From: Asticcacaulis biprosthecium C19
GTDB lineage: Bacteria > Pseudomonadota > Alphaproteobacteria > Caulobacterales > Caulobacteraceae
DNA: 48,723 nucleotides
Assembly: GCF_000204015.1 (NCBI RefSeq)
Contig: NZ_GL883078.1
Location: 183,901-232,623 of the forward strand
Direction: 5' to 3'
Under the pieces are notes generated by a model that worked only from the letters and a program-made list of their open reading frames with translations, was not told the DNA's origin and ran no database searches. The position numbers and the translations under genes were made by a program. This document shows, piece by piece, positions 41,725 through 48,723 of the stretch (position 1 is its first letter; the number at the start of each line of letters is the position of its first letter).

Positions 41725-43260
41725 ATGATCACCGAAAAGACCCGTACCGGCGAAGAGGTCGCCAATCTGCTGAAGACGCTCGGCGTCGACGCCGCCACCT
41801 ATAACGGCGGCAGCCTGACCGTCACCTCGCCCGTCACCGGCGATGAGATCGCGCAGACCGTCGAAACCCCGGCCGCCGACGCCGCCAAGGCCATCGACGC
41901 GGCGCACCAGGCCTTCCTCGACTGGCGCACCGTCCCGGCGCCCAAGCGCGGCGAACTGGTCCGTCTGTTCGGTGAAGAACTGCGCACACACAAGAATGAG
42001 CTCGGCAAGCTGGTCTCGCTCGAAGTCGGCAAGGTGACCTCCGAAGGCTTGGGCGAAGTCCAGGAAATGATCGACATCTGCGACTTCGCCGTCGGCCTGT
42101 CACGTCAGCTCTACGGCCTGACCATCGCCACCGAACGCAGCCAGCACCGCATGATGGAAACCTGGCACCCGCTGGGCGTGGTCGGCATCATCTCCGCCTT
42201 CAATTTCCCGGTCGCCGTCTGGGCGTGGAACGCGGCCCTGGCCCTGGTCTGCGGCAATGCCATCGTGTGGAAGCCGTCGGAAAAGTCGCCTTTGACGGCG
42301 CTCGCCACCCACGCCATTTTCGAGCGCGCCCTGAAGCGCTATATCGACGAAGGCTATGACGCCCCGGTTGGCCTGTCGGCTTTGATCATCGGCGGCCGCG
42401 AGCTCGGCGAAGCCATGGTCGACCACCATAAGGTCGCCCTGGTCTCGGCCACCGGCTCGACCGCCATGGGCCGCGCCGTCGGCCCGAAGCTGGCCGCGCG
42501 CTTTGCCCGCTCGATCCTGGAACTGGGCGGCAACAACGCCGCCATCATCGCCCCGACCGCCGACCTGGACCTGGCCCTGCGCGGCATCGCCTTCTCGGCC
42601 ATGGGCACGGCCGGCCAGCGCTGCACCACCCTGCGCCGCCTGTTTGTCCACGACAGCGTCTACGACACCCTGATCCCGCGCCTGAAGAAGGCCTATGCCT
42701 CGGTCAAGATCGGCAATCCGATGGAGGACGGCGTCCTGGTCGGTCCGCTGATCGACAAGGCGGCTTTCGACGGCTTCGAAAAGGCCATGGCCGACGCGAA
42801 GGCCACCGGCGCCACCATCACCGGCGGCGAACGCGCTTCGGTCGGCGGCGACAATGCCTACTATGTTCGGCCGGCCATCGTCGAAATGACCAGGCACGAA
42901 GGCCCGATGCTGCGCGAAACCTTCGCCCCCATCCTCTATGTCATGCGCTACAGCGACATCAAGGACGCGGTGGCCATGCAGAACGACGTCGGCGCCGGCC
43001 TGTCCTCGTCAATCTTCACCAACGACATGCGCGAAGCCGAGCTGTTCATGTCGGCGGCCGGTTCGGACTGCGGCATCGCCAATGTCAATATCGGCACGTC
43101 GGGCGCCGAAATCGGCGGCGCCTTTGGTGGCGAAAAGGAAACCGGCGGCGGCCGTGAATCCGGGTCGGATTCCTGGCGCGCCTATATGCGCCGCGCCACC
43201 AACACCATCAACTACGGCAGTTCCCTGCCGCTGGCCCAGGGCGTGAAGTTCGATGTCTGA
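41725..43260 (+). CDS. amaB: L-piperidine-6-carboxylate / 2-aminoadipate-semialdehyde dehydrogenase (ALDH7, antiquitin family)
   Basis: NAD-dependent aldehyde dehydrogenase of 511 residues that oxidises 2-aminoadipate semialdehyde (in equilibrium with delta1-piperideine-6-carboxylate) to L-2-aminoadipate. The antiquitin signature is clear: [13 protein letters not shown] with the general base Glu266, [15 protein letters not shown] with the nucleophile Cys300, and the C-terminal [17 protein letters not shown] with [16 protein letters not shown] 41725 has AGGA upstream; an earlier ATG at 41686 lies in the repeat. It overlaps gcdH by 8 bases. Being between an AmaA-like oxidase and GcdH, it fits the pipecolate branch of lysine degradation. 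Confidence 0.95.
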   Translation: MITEKTRTGEEVANLLKTLGVDAATYNGGSLTVTSPVTGDEIAQTVETPAADAAKAIDAAHQAFLDWRTVPAPKRGELVRLFGEELRTHKNELGKLVSLEVGKVTSEGLGEVQEMIDICDFAVGLSRQLYGLTIATERSQHRMMETWHPLGVVGIISAFNFPVAVWAWNAALALVCGNAIVWKPSEKSPLTALATHAIFERALKRYIDEGYDAPVGLSALIIGGRELGEAMVDHHKVALVSATGSTAMGRAVGPKLAARFARSILELGGNNAAIIAPTADLDLALRGIAFSAMGTAGQRCTTLRRLFVHDSVYDTLIPRLKKAYASVKIGNPMEDGVLVGPLIDKAAFDGFEKAMADAKATGATITGGERASVGGDNAYYVRPAIVEMTRHEGPMLRETFAPILYVMRYSDIKDAVAMQNDVGAGLSSSIFTNDMREAELFMSAAGSDCGIANVNIGTSGAEIGGAFGGEKETGGGRESGSDSWRAYMRRATNTINYGSSLPLAQGVKFDV

Positions 43261-44485
43261 TACCGCACATCCCGCACAAGAAATGGCCGCAAAAGAAATG
43301 GCCCCCAAAGCCGGTTTCGACTGGGCCGATCCGTTCCTGCTGCATGAGCAGTTGACGGACGACGAACGCATGATCATGGACGCCGCCCGCGCCTATTGTC
43401 AGGACAACCTGATGCCGCGCGTGCTGAAGGCCTATGGCGAGGAATATACCGACCGCCATATCTTCAACGAGATGGGCGAACTGGGCCTCCTGGGCGCTAC
43501 CCTGCCGGAGCAATATGGTGGCGCTGGCGCCTCCTACGTTGCCTATGGCCTGGTGGCGCGCGAGGTCGAACGTGTCGATTCCGGCTACCGCTCGATGATG
43601 AGCGTGCAATCGTCGCTGGTCATGTACCCGATCTATGCCTACGGCACGCAAGAGCAGCGCATGAAGTACCTGCCCAAGCTGGCGCGCGGCGAATGGGTCG
43701 GCTGTTTCGGCCTGACTGAGCCCGATGCCGGTTCCGATCCCGGCGCTATGCGCAGCAAGGCCGAAAAGATTGACGGCGGCTACCGCCTGACCGGCACAAA
43801 GATGTGGATTTCCAACTCACCCATCGCCGACGTCTTCGTCGTTTGGGCCAAGTCGGACGCCCATAACGGCGAGATCAAGGGCTTTGTCCTCGAAAAGGGG
43901 ATGAAGGGCCTGACCGCACCAAAGATCCATGGCAAGCTGTCGTTGCGGGCCTCCATCACCGGCGAGATCGTCATGGACGGCGTCGAGGTGTCGGAAGACG
44001 CCCTGCTGCCCAACGTCTCCGGTCTGAAGGGGCCTTTCGGCTGCCTCAACCGCGCGCGTTACGGCATTGCCTGGGGCGTCATGGGTGCGGCCGAAGACTG
44101 CTGGCATCGCGCCCGTCAATACGGACTGGACCGCAAGCAATTCGGCAAGCCCCTGGCCCAGATGCAGCTGTTCCAGAAGAAGCTCGCCGACATGCAGACC
44201 GAGATTACCCTAGGCTTGCAGGCGGCTTTACGGGTGGGGCAGTTGTTCGACGCCGGCAAGGTTGCGCCGGAAATGATCTCGCTGATCAAGCGCAACAACT
44301 GCGGCAAGGCCTTGGACATCGCTCGCGTCGCACGCGACATGCATGGGGGCAACGGCATCCACGAAGAGTACCACGTCATGCGCCATGCGCAGAACCTGGA
44401 GACGGTCAACACTTACGAAGGCACCCACGACGTCCACGCCCTGATCCTGGGGCGGGCTCAGACGGGTTTGCAGGCGTTTTTCTAA
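43253..44485 (+). CDS. gcdH: Glutaryl-CoA dehydrogenase
   Basis: FAD enzyme of the acyl-CoA dehydrogenase family that oxidises and decarboxylates glutaryl-CoA to crotonyl-CoA. The 410-residue protein has the motif [14 protein letters not shown], in which Arg113 is the residue that binds the substrate's distal carboxylate in human GCDH, and the catalytic base Glu389 in [15 protein letters not shown]. These set it apart from ordinary acyl-CoA dehydrogenases. A 20-residue Ala/Lys-rich N-terminal extension is present. Its start overlaps amaB by 8 bases, so both are translated from one transcript. Confidence 0.95.
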   Translation: MSDTAHPAQEMAAKEMAPKAGFDWADPFLLHEQLTDDERMIMDAARAYCQDNLMPRVLKAYGEEYTDRHIFNEMGELGLLGATLPEQYGGAGASYVAYGLVAREVERVDSGYRSMMSVQSSLVMYPIYAYGTQEQRMKYLPKLARGEWVGCFGLTEPDAGSDPGAMRSKAEKIDGGYRLTGTKMWISNSPIADVFVVWAKSDAHNGEIKGFVLEKGMKGLTAPKIHGKLSLRASITGEIVMDGVEVSEDALLPNVSGLKGPFGCLNRARYGIAWGVMGAAEDCWHRARQYGLDRKQFGKPLAQMQLFQKKLADMQTEITLGLQAALRVGQLFDAGKVAPEMISLIKRNNCGKALDIARVARDMHGGNGIHEEYHVMRHAQNLETVNTYEGTHDVHALILGRAQTGLQAFF

Positions 44486-44508
44486 ACAGCGCAGATCACT
44501 GGCTATCT

Positions 44509-44638
44509 CCTTCTCCCCGCCTGAGGGGAGAAGGTGGTCGTGGCGAAGCGGAGACCGGATGAGGGGTTGTTTCCGGAAGCTCTTCCGATCGTGGTTATAC
44601 CCCTCACCCCTACCCTCTCCCCTTCAAAGGGGAGAGGG
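44509..44638. repeat. GC-rich palindromic mosaic between gcdH and gcdG
   Basis: Two hairpins flank a spacer. The first has perfect arms CCTTCTCCCC / GGGGAGAAGG (44509-44518 and 44525-44534). The second has perfect 12-base arms CCCTCTCCCCTT / AAGGGGAGAGGG (44613-44624 and 44627-44638). Between them GATGAGGGGTT and ACCCCTCACC also pair. This is a composite repeat resembling the element near 41.6 kb. It interrupts the operon between gcdH and gcdG. Confidence 0.82.
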
Positions 44639-44675
44639 AGTATGACAGCGCTCATCCTTGCGTATCGGCTTTGAT

Positions 44676-45812
44676 ATGAAACCTCTTTCCGGCCTCAAAG
44701 TTCTCGAACTGGCGCGTATCCTGGCAGGACCGTGGTGCGGCCAGCTTCTCGCCGACCTGGGCGCCGAGGTCATCAAGATCGAACGCCCCGAAACCGGCGA
44801 CGACACCCGCACCTGGGGGCCGCCGTTTGTCACTGACTCCGAGGGCAATGTCTGGGGCGCCGCCTATTTTCATAGCTGCAACCGCGGCAAGTCCTCCGTT
44901 GCCGTCGCCTTCGAAACACCCGAAGGCCAGGCCATCATCCGTACCCTGGCTGCGGAAGCCGACATCGTCATCGAGAATTTCAAGGTCGGCGGCCTGAAGA
45001 AATACGGCCTCGACTATGACAGCCTGAAGGCCGTCAACCAGCGCCTGATCTATGCCTCGATCACCGGCTTTGGCCAGACCGGCCCCTATGCCGCCCGCGC
45101 CGGCTACGACTACATCATCCAGGGTATGAGCGGGCTGATGGACATCACCGGCGAGCCCGAGCGCGAACCGCAAAAGGTCGGCGTCGCCATCGTCGACATC
45201 TTCACCGGCGTCTATACCGCCACCGCTATCCTGGCCGCCCTGAACGGCCGCCACACGACGGGTCAGGGCTGCCATATCGATATGTCGCTCTACGACACTG
45301 CAACCGCCGTACTGGCCAACCAGGCATCGAACTATCTGGTTTCGGGTAAATCGCCGTCACGTCTGGGCAATGCTCATCCCAATATCGCACCGTACCAGGT
45401 GTTTCAGGTCGCCGACGGCCACGTCATCATCGCGGTCGGCAATGACGGTCAGTTTTACAAGCTGTGCGCTGCACTGTGCGCGCCCGAGATCGCCGCCAAT
45501 CCGGCCTATGCCACCAATGCCTTGCGCGTCGCTACCCGCACGGATTTGCAATCCATTTTGCAGCCGTTTTTGCTGCAACATACGCGCGCGGAGCTGCTTG
45601 ACCTGCTGGAACGCCACGGCGTCCCGGCCGGGCCGATCAACCGTATCGAGGACGTGTTCAGCGACCCGCAGATCATCCACCGCGGCCTGAAGCTGGAGCT
45701 TGACGGCGTGCCCTCGGTCGCCTCCCCCATCGTTATCGACGGCCAACGCATGGCCGCCGATACCCCATCCCCCAAGCTTGGCTCCGGGCAGCCGCAATGG
45801 AAAGACTCATGA
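44676..45812 (+). CDS. gcdG: CaiB/BaiF class III CoA-transferase (GcdG-like, succinyl-CoA:glutarate)
   Basis: A 378-residue CoA-transferase that should make glutaryl-CoA from glutarate and succinyl-CoA. The N-terminal signature KVLELARILAGPWCGQLLADLGAEVIKIE is typical of the class (cited in parts: LELARILAGPW, LADLGAEVIKIE). Asp174 in VGVAIVDIFTG aligns with the catalytic aspartate of formyl-CoA transferase. The adjacent gcdH supports the glutarate substrate, as in Pseudomonas gcdHG. ATG 44676 has a weak ribosome site; TTG 44658 is an alternative. The stop overlaps the ThDP enzyme start (ATGA). Confidence 0.9.
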   Translation: MKPLSGLKVLELARILAGPWCGQLLADLGAEVIKIERPETGDDTRTWGPPFVTDSEGNVWGAAYFHSCNRGKSSVAVAFETPEGQAIIRTLAAEADIVIENFKVGGLKKYGLDYDSLKAVNQRLIYASITGFGQTGPYAARAGYDYIIQGMSGLMDITGEPEREPQKVGVAIVDIFTGVYTATAILAALNGRHTTGQGCHIDMSLYDTATAVLANQASNYLVSGKSPSRLGNAHPNIAPYQVFQVADGHVIIAVGNDGQFYKLCAALCAPEIAANPAYATNALRVATRTDLQSILQPFLLQHTRAELLDLLERHGVPAGPINRIEDVFSDPQIIHRGLKLELDGVPSVASPIVIDGQRMAADTPSPKLGSGQPQWKDS

Positions 45813-47458
45813 GAACCGGCGGACAGATCCTTGTCGACCAACTGAAGATCCAGGGCGTCGAGCGCCTGACCTGCGTGCCGGGCGAAAGCTACCTGGCCGC
45901 GCTGGACGCCATGTACGGCAACGGCATGGACGTACTGATCTGCCGCCACGAAGGCGGTGCCGCTATCATGGCCGAAGCCTATGGCAAGCTGACCGGCAAG
46001 CCCGGCATTTGTTTCGTGACGCGCGGGCCCGGCGCGATGAATGCCGCCCACGGTGTGCACATCGCTCAGCACGATTCCACGCCGATGATCCTGTTTATCG
46101 GTCAGGTCGAACGCGCCATGTTGGGCCGCGGCGCCTTCCAGGAGATGGACTACGAGCAGGTCTTCGCCAGCGTCGCCAAGTGGGTGGTCGAAATTCACGA
46201 CCCGAAGCGTATTCCCGAAATCATCGCCCGCGCCTTCCGGATCGCCACCCAGGGCCGCCCCGGTCCGGTGGTGATTTCGCTGCCTGAAGACATCCTGACC
46301 GAAATGGCCGAGGCAACCGACGCGGCCGTCATCGTGCCCGCCCGCGCCGAACCGTCGATCGCCCACATGCAGCAGGTCGAACAGATGCTTGCGAGCGCGA
46401 AAAAGCCCCTGATCATCCTGGGCGGATCGTGCTGGAGCGACGATGGCTGCGCAGCCATCGCTGAGCTTGCGCAAAAGTGGTCGCTGCCTGTGGCGACCGA
46501 ATTCCGCCGCACGGCGCTGTTTCCTGCTAACCATCCGTCCTATGCCGGCGATCTCGGTTTCGGCCAGAATCCCAAGCTGTCGCAGCGGGTCAAGGACGCC
46601 GACCTCCTGATTCTCCTGGGCGCGCGCATGGCCGAGGTGCCATCCAATGCCTACACCCTGATTGACATTCCGCAGGCGAAGCAAAAGCTGATCCACGTCT
46701 TCCCGGATGCCGCCGAGATCGGCCGGGTTTATCAGGCGGATTTGAGCATTGTCTGTGCCCCCGACAACTTCGCGCAAGCCCTGGCGGTTGTGACCCCGCC
46801 GGTCGCCAGGCCTTGGGCGCGCGAAACCGAAAACGCCCATATGGACTTCCTGATGTGGACGACCAAGCCGGCCAATCTGCCCGGAGATTTTCAATATGGC
46901 GAGGTCATGGTGTGGCTGCGCGATACCCTGCCGGCGGACACCATTGTCTGCAACGGCGCCGGCAACTATGCCATCTGGCTACACCGTCACTGGCGCCACA
47001 CTCAGCCACGCACCCAGGCGGCGCCGACCTGCGGCAGTGTCGGCTATTCCGTCCCGGCCGGTGTCATGGCCAAGCGGCAATATCCCGACCGCACCGTGGT
47101 GGTGTTCGCCGGCGACGGCTGTTTCCTGATGAACGGCAATGAGTTCGCCACCGCCATCCAGTACGATATCCCCGTCATCGTGATCGTGGTCGATAACGGC
47201 ATGTACGGCACCATCCGCATGCACCAGGAGCGCGACTACCCTCACCGGATGATCGGCACCGACCTGAAAAACCCCGACTTCGCGGCCTTCAGCCGGGCGT
47301 TTGGCTGCCATGGCGAGACGGTACGCACGACGGAAGACTTCTATCCGGCGTTCGAGCGCGCCCGCGCCAGCGGCAAGCCGGCCATCATCCATTGCTACAT
47401 CGACCCGCAGGCCATCACCCCGGCCAAGACCTTGAACCAGATCGCAGCGGGCGGGTGA
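45809..47458 (+). CDS. ThDP-dependent decarboxylase/synthase-like enzyme (2-oxoadipate decarboxylase candidate)
   Basis: A 549-residue enzyme of the acetolactate synthase/benzoylformate decarboxylase superfamily. The three usual domains are visible: the pyrimidine-binding domain with the activating glutamate Glu48 (CRHEGGAAIMAEAYG), the central domain (about 185-335), and the pyrophosphate domain with GDG (435-437) and Asn463, about 26 residues apart (GDGCFLMNGNEF...VVDNGMYGT). It is translationally coupled to gcdG (ATGA), so I use ATG 45809 rather than 45797. No small acetolactate synthase subunit is nearby, arguing against branched-chain synthesis. Within a lysine/glutarate operon, the natural guess is decarboxylation of 2-oxoadipate to glutarate semialdehyde. 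That is inference. Confidence 0.85.
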   Translation: MRTGGQILVDQLKIQGVERLTCVPGESYLAALDAMYGNGMDVLICRHEGGAAIMAEAYGKLTGKPGICFVTRGPGAMNAAHGVHIAQHDSTPMILFIGQVERAMLGRGAFQEMDYEQVFASVAKWVVEIHDPKRIPEIIARAFRIATQGRPGPVVISLPEDILTEMAEATDAAVIVPARAEPSIAHMQQVEQMLASAKKPLIILGGSCWSDDGCAAIAELAQKWSLPVATEFRRTALFPANHPSYAGDLGFGQNPKLSQRVKDADLLILLGARMAEVPSNAYTLIDIPQAKQKLIHVFPDAAEIGRVYQADLSIVCAPDNFAQALAVVTPPVARPWARETENAHMDFLMWTTKPANLPGDFQYGEVMVWLRDTLPADTIVCNGAGNYAIWLHRHWRHTQPRTQAAPTCGSVGYSVPAGVMAKRQYPDRTVVVFAGDGCFLMNGNEFATAIQYDIPVIVIVVDNGMYGTIRMHQERDYPHRMIGTDLKNPDFAAFSRAFGCHGETVRTTEDFYPAFERARASGKPAIIHCYIDPQAITPAKTLNQIAAGG

Positions 47459-47459
47459 G

Positions 47460-48086
47460 GTGGAGGATAACTTTGGCCCCTTCAGCGATCTTTTCCAAAC
47501 GCTGCCAGAAAGGAAAGTTCCAGGTTACCTCGAACTGCTCAATCTCCACGATGGGCATTCGGCAGTGCAAAGCCTTCGTAAGGCTTGCGCCGCTGACCCG
47601 CACCTAGTGTCATCCCATGTTCATGCTATGCTAGGCCACGCCAACTGGCGCGTTCAACTCGTGGCAGCTGCCGCGATGATCATCGGAGATAGTGTTGATT
47701 GCCAGGACGCCCTTTGGGCAGCCTTAGACCGGCCCTGCTGGACATCACCACAATTGGCCGTCGCCGCTGCACTGGTCGACGTCGATTTCCTCAACAAGGC
47801 CCGGATGCGGCTGGAGCGGCGCTGTACGGTCTCTTCTGAACCGGCCGCCACTCTGTCGGCGATCGAGCGCCACGTCGCCATGGGTCCGGCCTCGAGCGGC
47901 GGGCACTCCGTCAAGTTGTTCAGCGCGCTTCTTGCTTTGTGTCAGGAGATGGGAGCGCCCTGGGTGGCCAGCCTGGAGGCTGAGCAAGATGTAGAGGCGC
48001 TTCTGGCTGCCGACGTCGACGATGGCGGCGAAAACGCTTTGGATTGGAAGCAAGAGATCAGCGCGTTGAAAGAGCGAATCTCCTGA
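47460..48086 (+). CDS. Hypothetical protein, possibly alpha-helical repeat
   Basis: A 208-residue soluble protein starting with GTG one base after the ThDP enzyme stop. The composition and pattern of alternating short helices (SAVQSLRKACAADPHLVSSHV, NWRVQLVAAAAMIIG, SPQLAVAAALVDVDFL) suggest a HEAT-like helical repeat, but no domain is certain. Third codon positions are less GC-rich than in neighbouring genes, which hints at foreign origin. Although placed close behind the lysine operon, it has no visible functional link to it. Confidence 0.6.
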   Translation: MEDNFGPFSDLFQTLPERKVPGYLELLNLHDGHSAVQSLRKACAADPHLVSSHVHAMLGHANWRVQLVAAAAMIIGDSVDCQDALWAALDRPCWTSPQLAVAAALVDVDFLNKARMRLERRCTVSSEPAATLSAIERHVAMGPASSGGHSVKLFSALLALCQEMGAPWVASLEAEQDVEALLAADVDDGGENALDWKQEISALKERIS

Positions 48087-48135
48087 CTCGTCGGATAAAT
48101 CTGGAAGCCTTTTCCATTTCTGCTAAACTCGCCGA

Positions 48136-48723
48136 ATGGAACCCGTTCGCCGCCCGCGTGGCCGACCACGCGAAGACAAGACCGACCCCAAGGCCAACCA
48201 GTCGCTCGAAAAGGCGCTCGGCCTTCTGAAGGTTCTGTCGGCCCATGACGGCCTGACCCTGACCGCCCTGTCTGACGCCGCCGCCCAACCGCCGTCGACC
48301 GTACACCGCCTGCTCGGGACCTTATCCGCCCACGATTTCGTCGCCTTCGACGAAGCCACCCAGACCTGGGCCATCGGGATCGAATCCCTGCGCATCGGCA
48401 TGGCCTTCCAGCGCCGCAACAAGCTCCTGTTGGCCGGCCGCCCGATCATGACCGCCCTGATGGAAGCCACGGGCGAAACCGTTAACATGGCCATGCTCGA
48501 CCGCTTCCAGGTCGTCTTCGTCTCGCAGATCGAATGCGAAGCCCCCATCCGCGCCTTCTTCCGCATAGGCGAACGCCGCGCCGCCTATGCCTCGGGCATC
48601 GGCAAGGCTCTGCTGGCACATCTGCCGACCACACGCCTTGACCAGTTGCTCAAAACCGAACACCTGACCGCCCTCACCCCCGCTACGCTCTCCGACCCAA
48701 ACGCCCTGCGCGCCGACTTGGAT
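48136..48723 (+). CDS. IclR-family transcriptional regulator, cut off by the window end
   Basis: At least 196 residues are encoded, open to the last base of the window. A basic N-terminus (MEPVRRPRGRPREDK) precedes a winged helix-turn-helix (SLEKALGLLKVLSAHDGLTLTALSDAAAQPPSTVHRLLGTL, given in parts: SLEKALGLLKVLS, LTALSDAA, PPSTVHRLLGTL), then the IclR effector domain (GETVNMAMLDRFQVVFV, RAAYASGIGKALLAHLP). The RGRPR start and general pattern recall BhcR/glyoxylate-type IclR regulators, but this is a weak impression. The regulated genes lie outside the window. Upstream spacing to the previous gene is 49 bases. Confidence 0.85.
   Translation, partial: MEPVRRPRGRPREDKTDPKANQSLEKALGLLKVLSAHDGLTLTALSDAAAQPPSTVHRLLGTLSAHDFVAFDEATQTWAIGIESLRIGMAFQRRNKLLLAGRPIMTALMEATGETVNMAMLDRFQVVFVSQIECEAPIRAFFRIGERRAAYASGIGKALLAHLPTTRLDQLLKTEHLTALTPATLSDPNALRADLD

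Noticed and set aside
45809-47458. Assignment as acetolactate synthase large subunit (ilvB).
   Set aside because: No ilvH or ilvC nearby, and the gene is coupled to a glutarate CoA-transferase; the general family name is kept instead.

Overview
The window is a gene-dense, high-GC stretch of an alphaproteobacterial chromosome. A TonB-dependent receptor, an OmpA-family porin with a proline hinge, an iron-sulfur bacterial photolyase, a membrane-bound AraC regulator and many short GC-rich intergenic palindromes point to the Caulobacteraceae, possibly Asticcacaulis. That placement is an inference from gene content, not from a marker gene. I see no phage, transposase, CRISPR array or replication origin. 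One RNA gene is present, tRNA-Ser(CGA).

Layout. 0-3.5 kb (+): a GH13 alpha-glucosidase and two 16S rRNA modification enzymes (RsmC-like, RsuA-like). 3.5-10.4 kb (-): a small lipoprotein, the agmatine-to-putrescine pair aguB/aguA, a TonB-dependent receptor and an OmpA-family protein, the last two each with an intrinsic terminator. 10.7 kb: tRNA-Ser. 11-15.4 kb (-): an operon of a periplasmic blue-copper-like protein, a transmembrane EAL phosphodiesterase with a dead GGDEF domain, and an outer-membrane protein. 15.5-23.2 kb: mixed metabolism and stress genes (threonine aldolase, PanE-like reductase, YbaK deacylase, then FeS photolyase, TspO and an atypical SDR, MaiA with a Rieske protein, and an alpha/beta hydrolase with an unknown protein).

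23.4-28.5 kb (+) holds the most intriguing unit: five tightly overlapping genes encoding a GNAT-like protein, a ThiF/E1-like adenylyltransferase, a polytopic membrane protein with a soluble tail, a second GNAT-like protein and a nitroreductase. I do not recognise it as a described pathway. It is followed convergently by a di-haem cytochrome c and an RhtA-type exporter.

31.2-35.8 kb (+): a secreted GH18 enzyme, then an orphan PaaC homologue in line with kbl and tdh, the threonine-to-glycine pathway. Tdh has lost all four structural-zinc cysteines. 36-38 kb: a divergent CPBP protease and membrane AraC regulator.

38-47.5 kb reads as a lysine/pipecolate/glutarate catabolic locus: an ornithine-cyclodeaminase-family reductase, a LysR regulator, an AmaA-like FAD oxidase, AmaB (ALDH7), GcdH, GcdG and a ThDP-dependent decarboxylase-like enzyme. 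The last could close the gap between 2-oxoadipate and glutarate. The window ends with an unknown protein of lower GC and a truncated IclR regulator. Large hairpin repeats sit in several gaps between genes.
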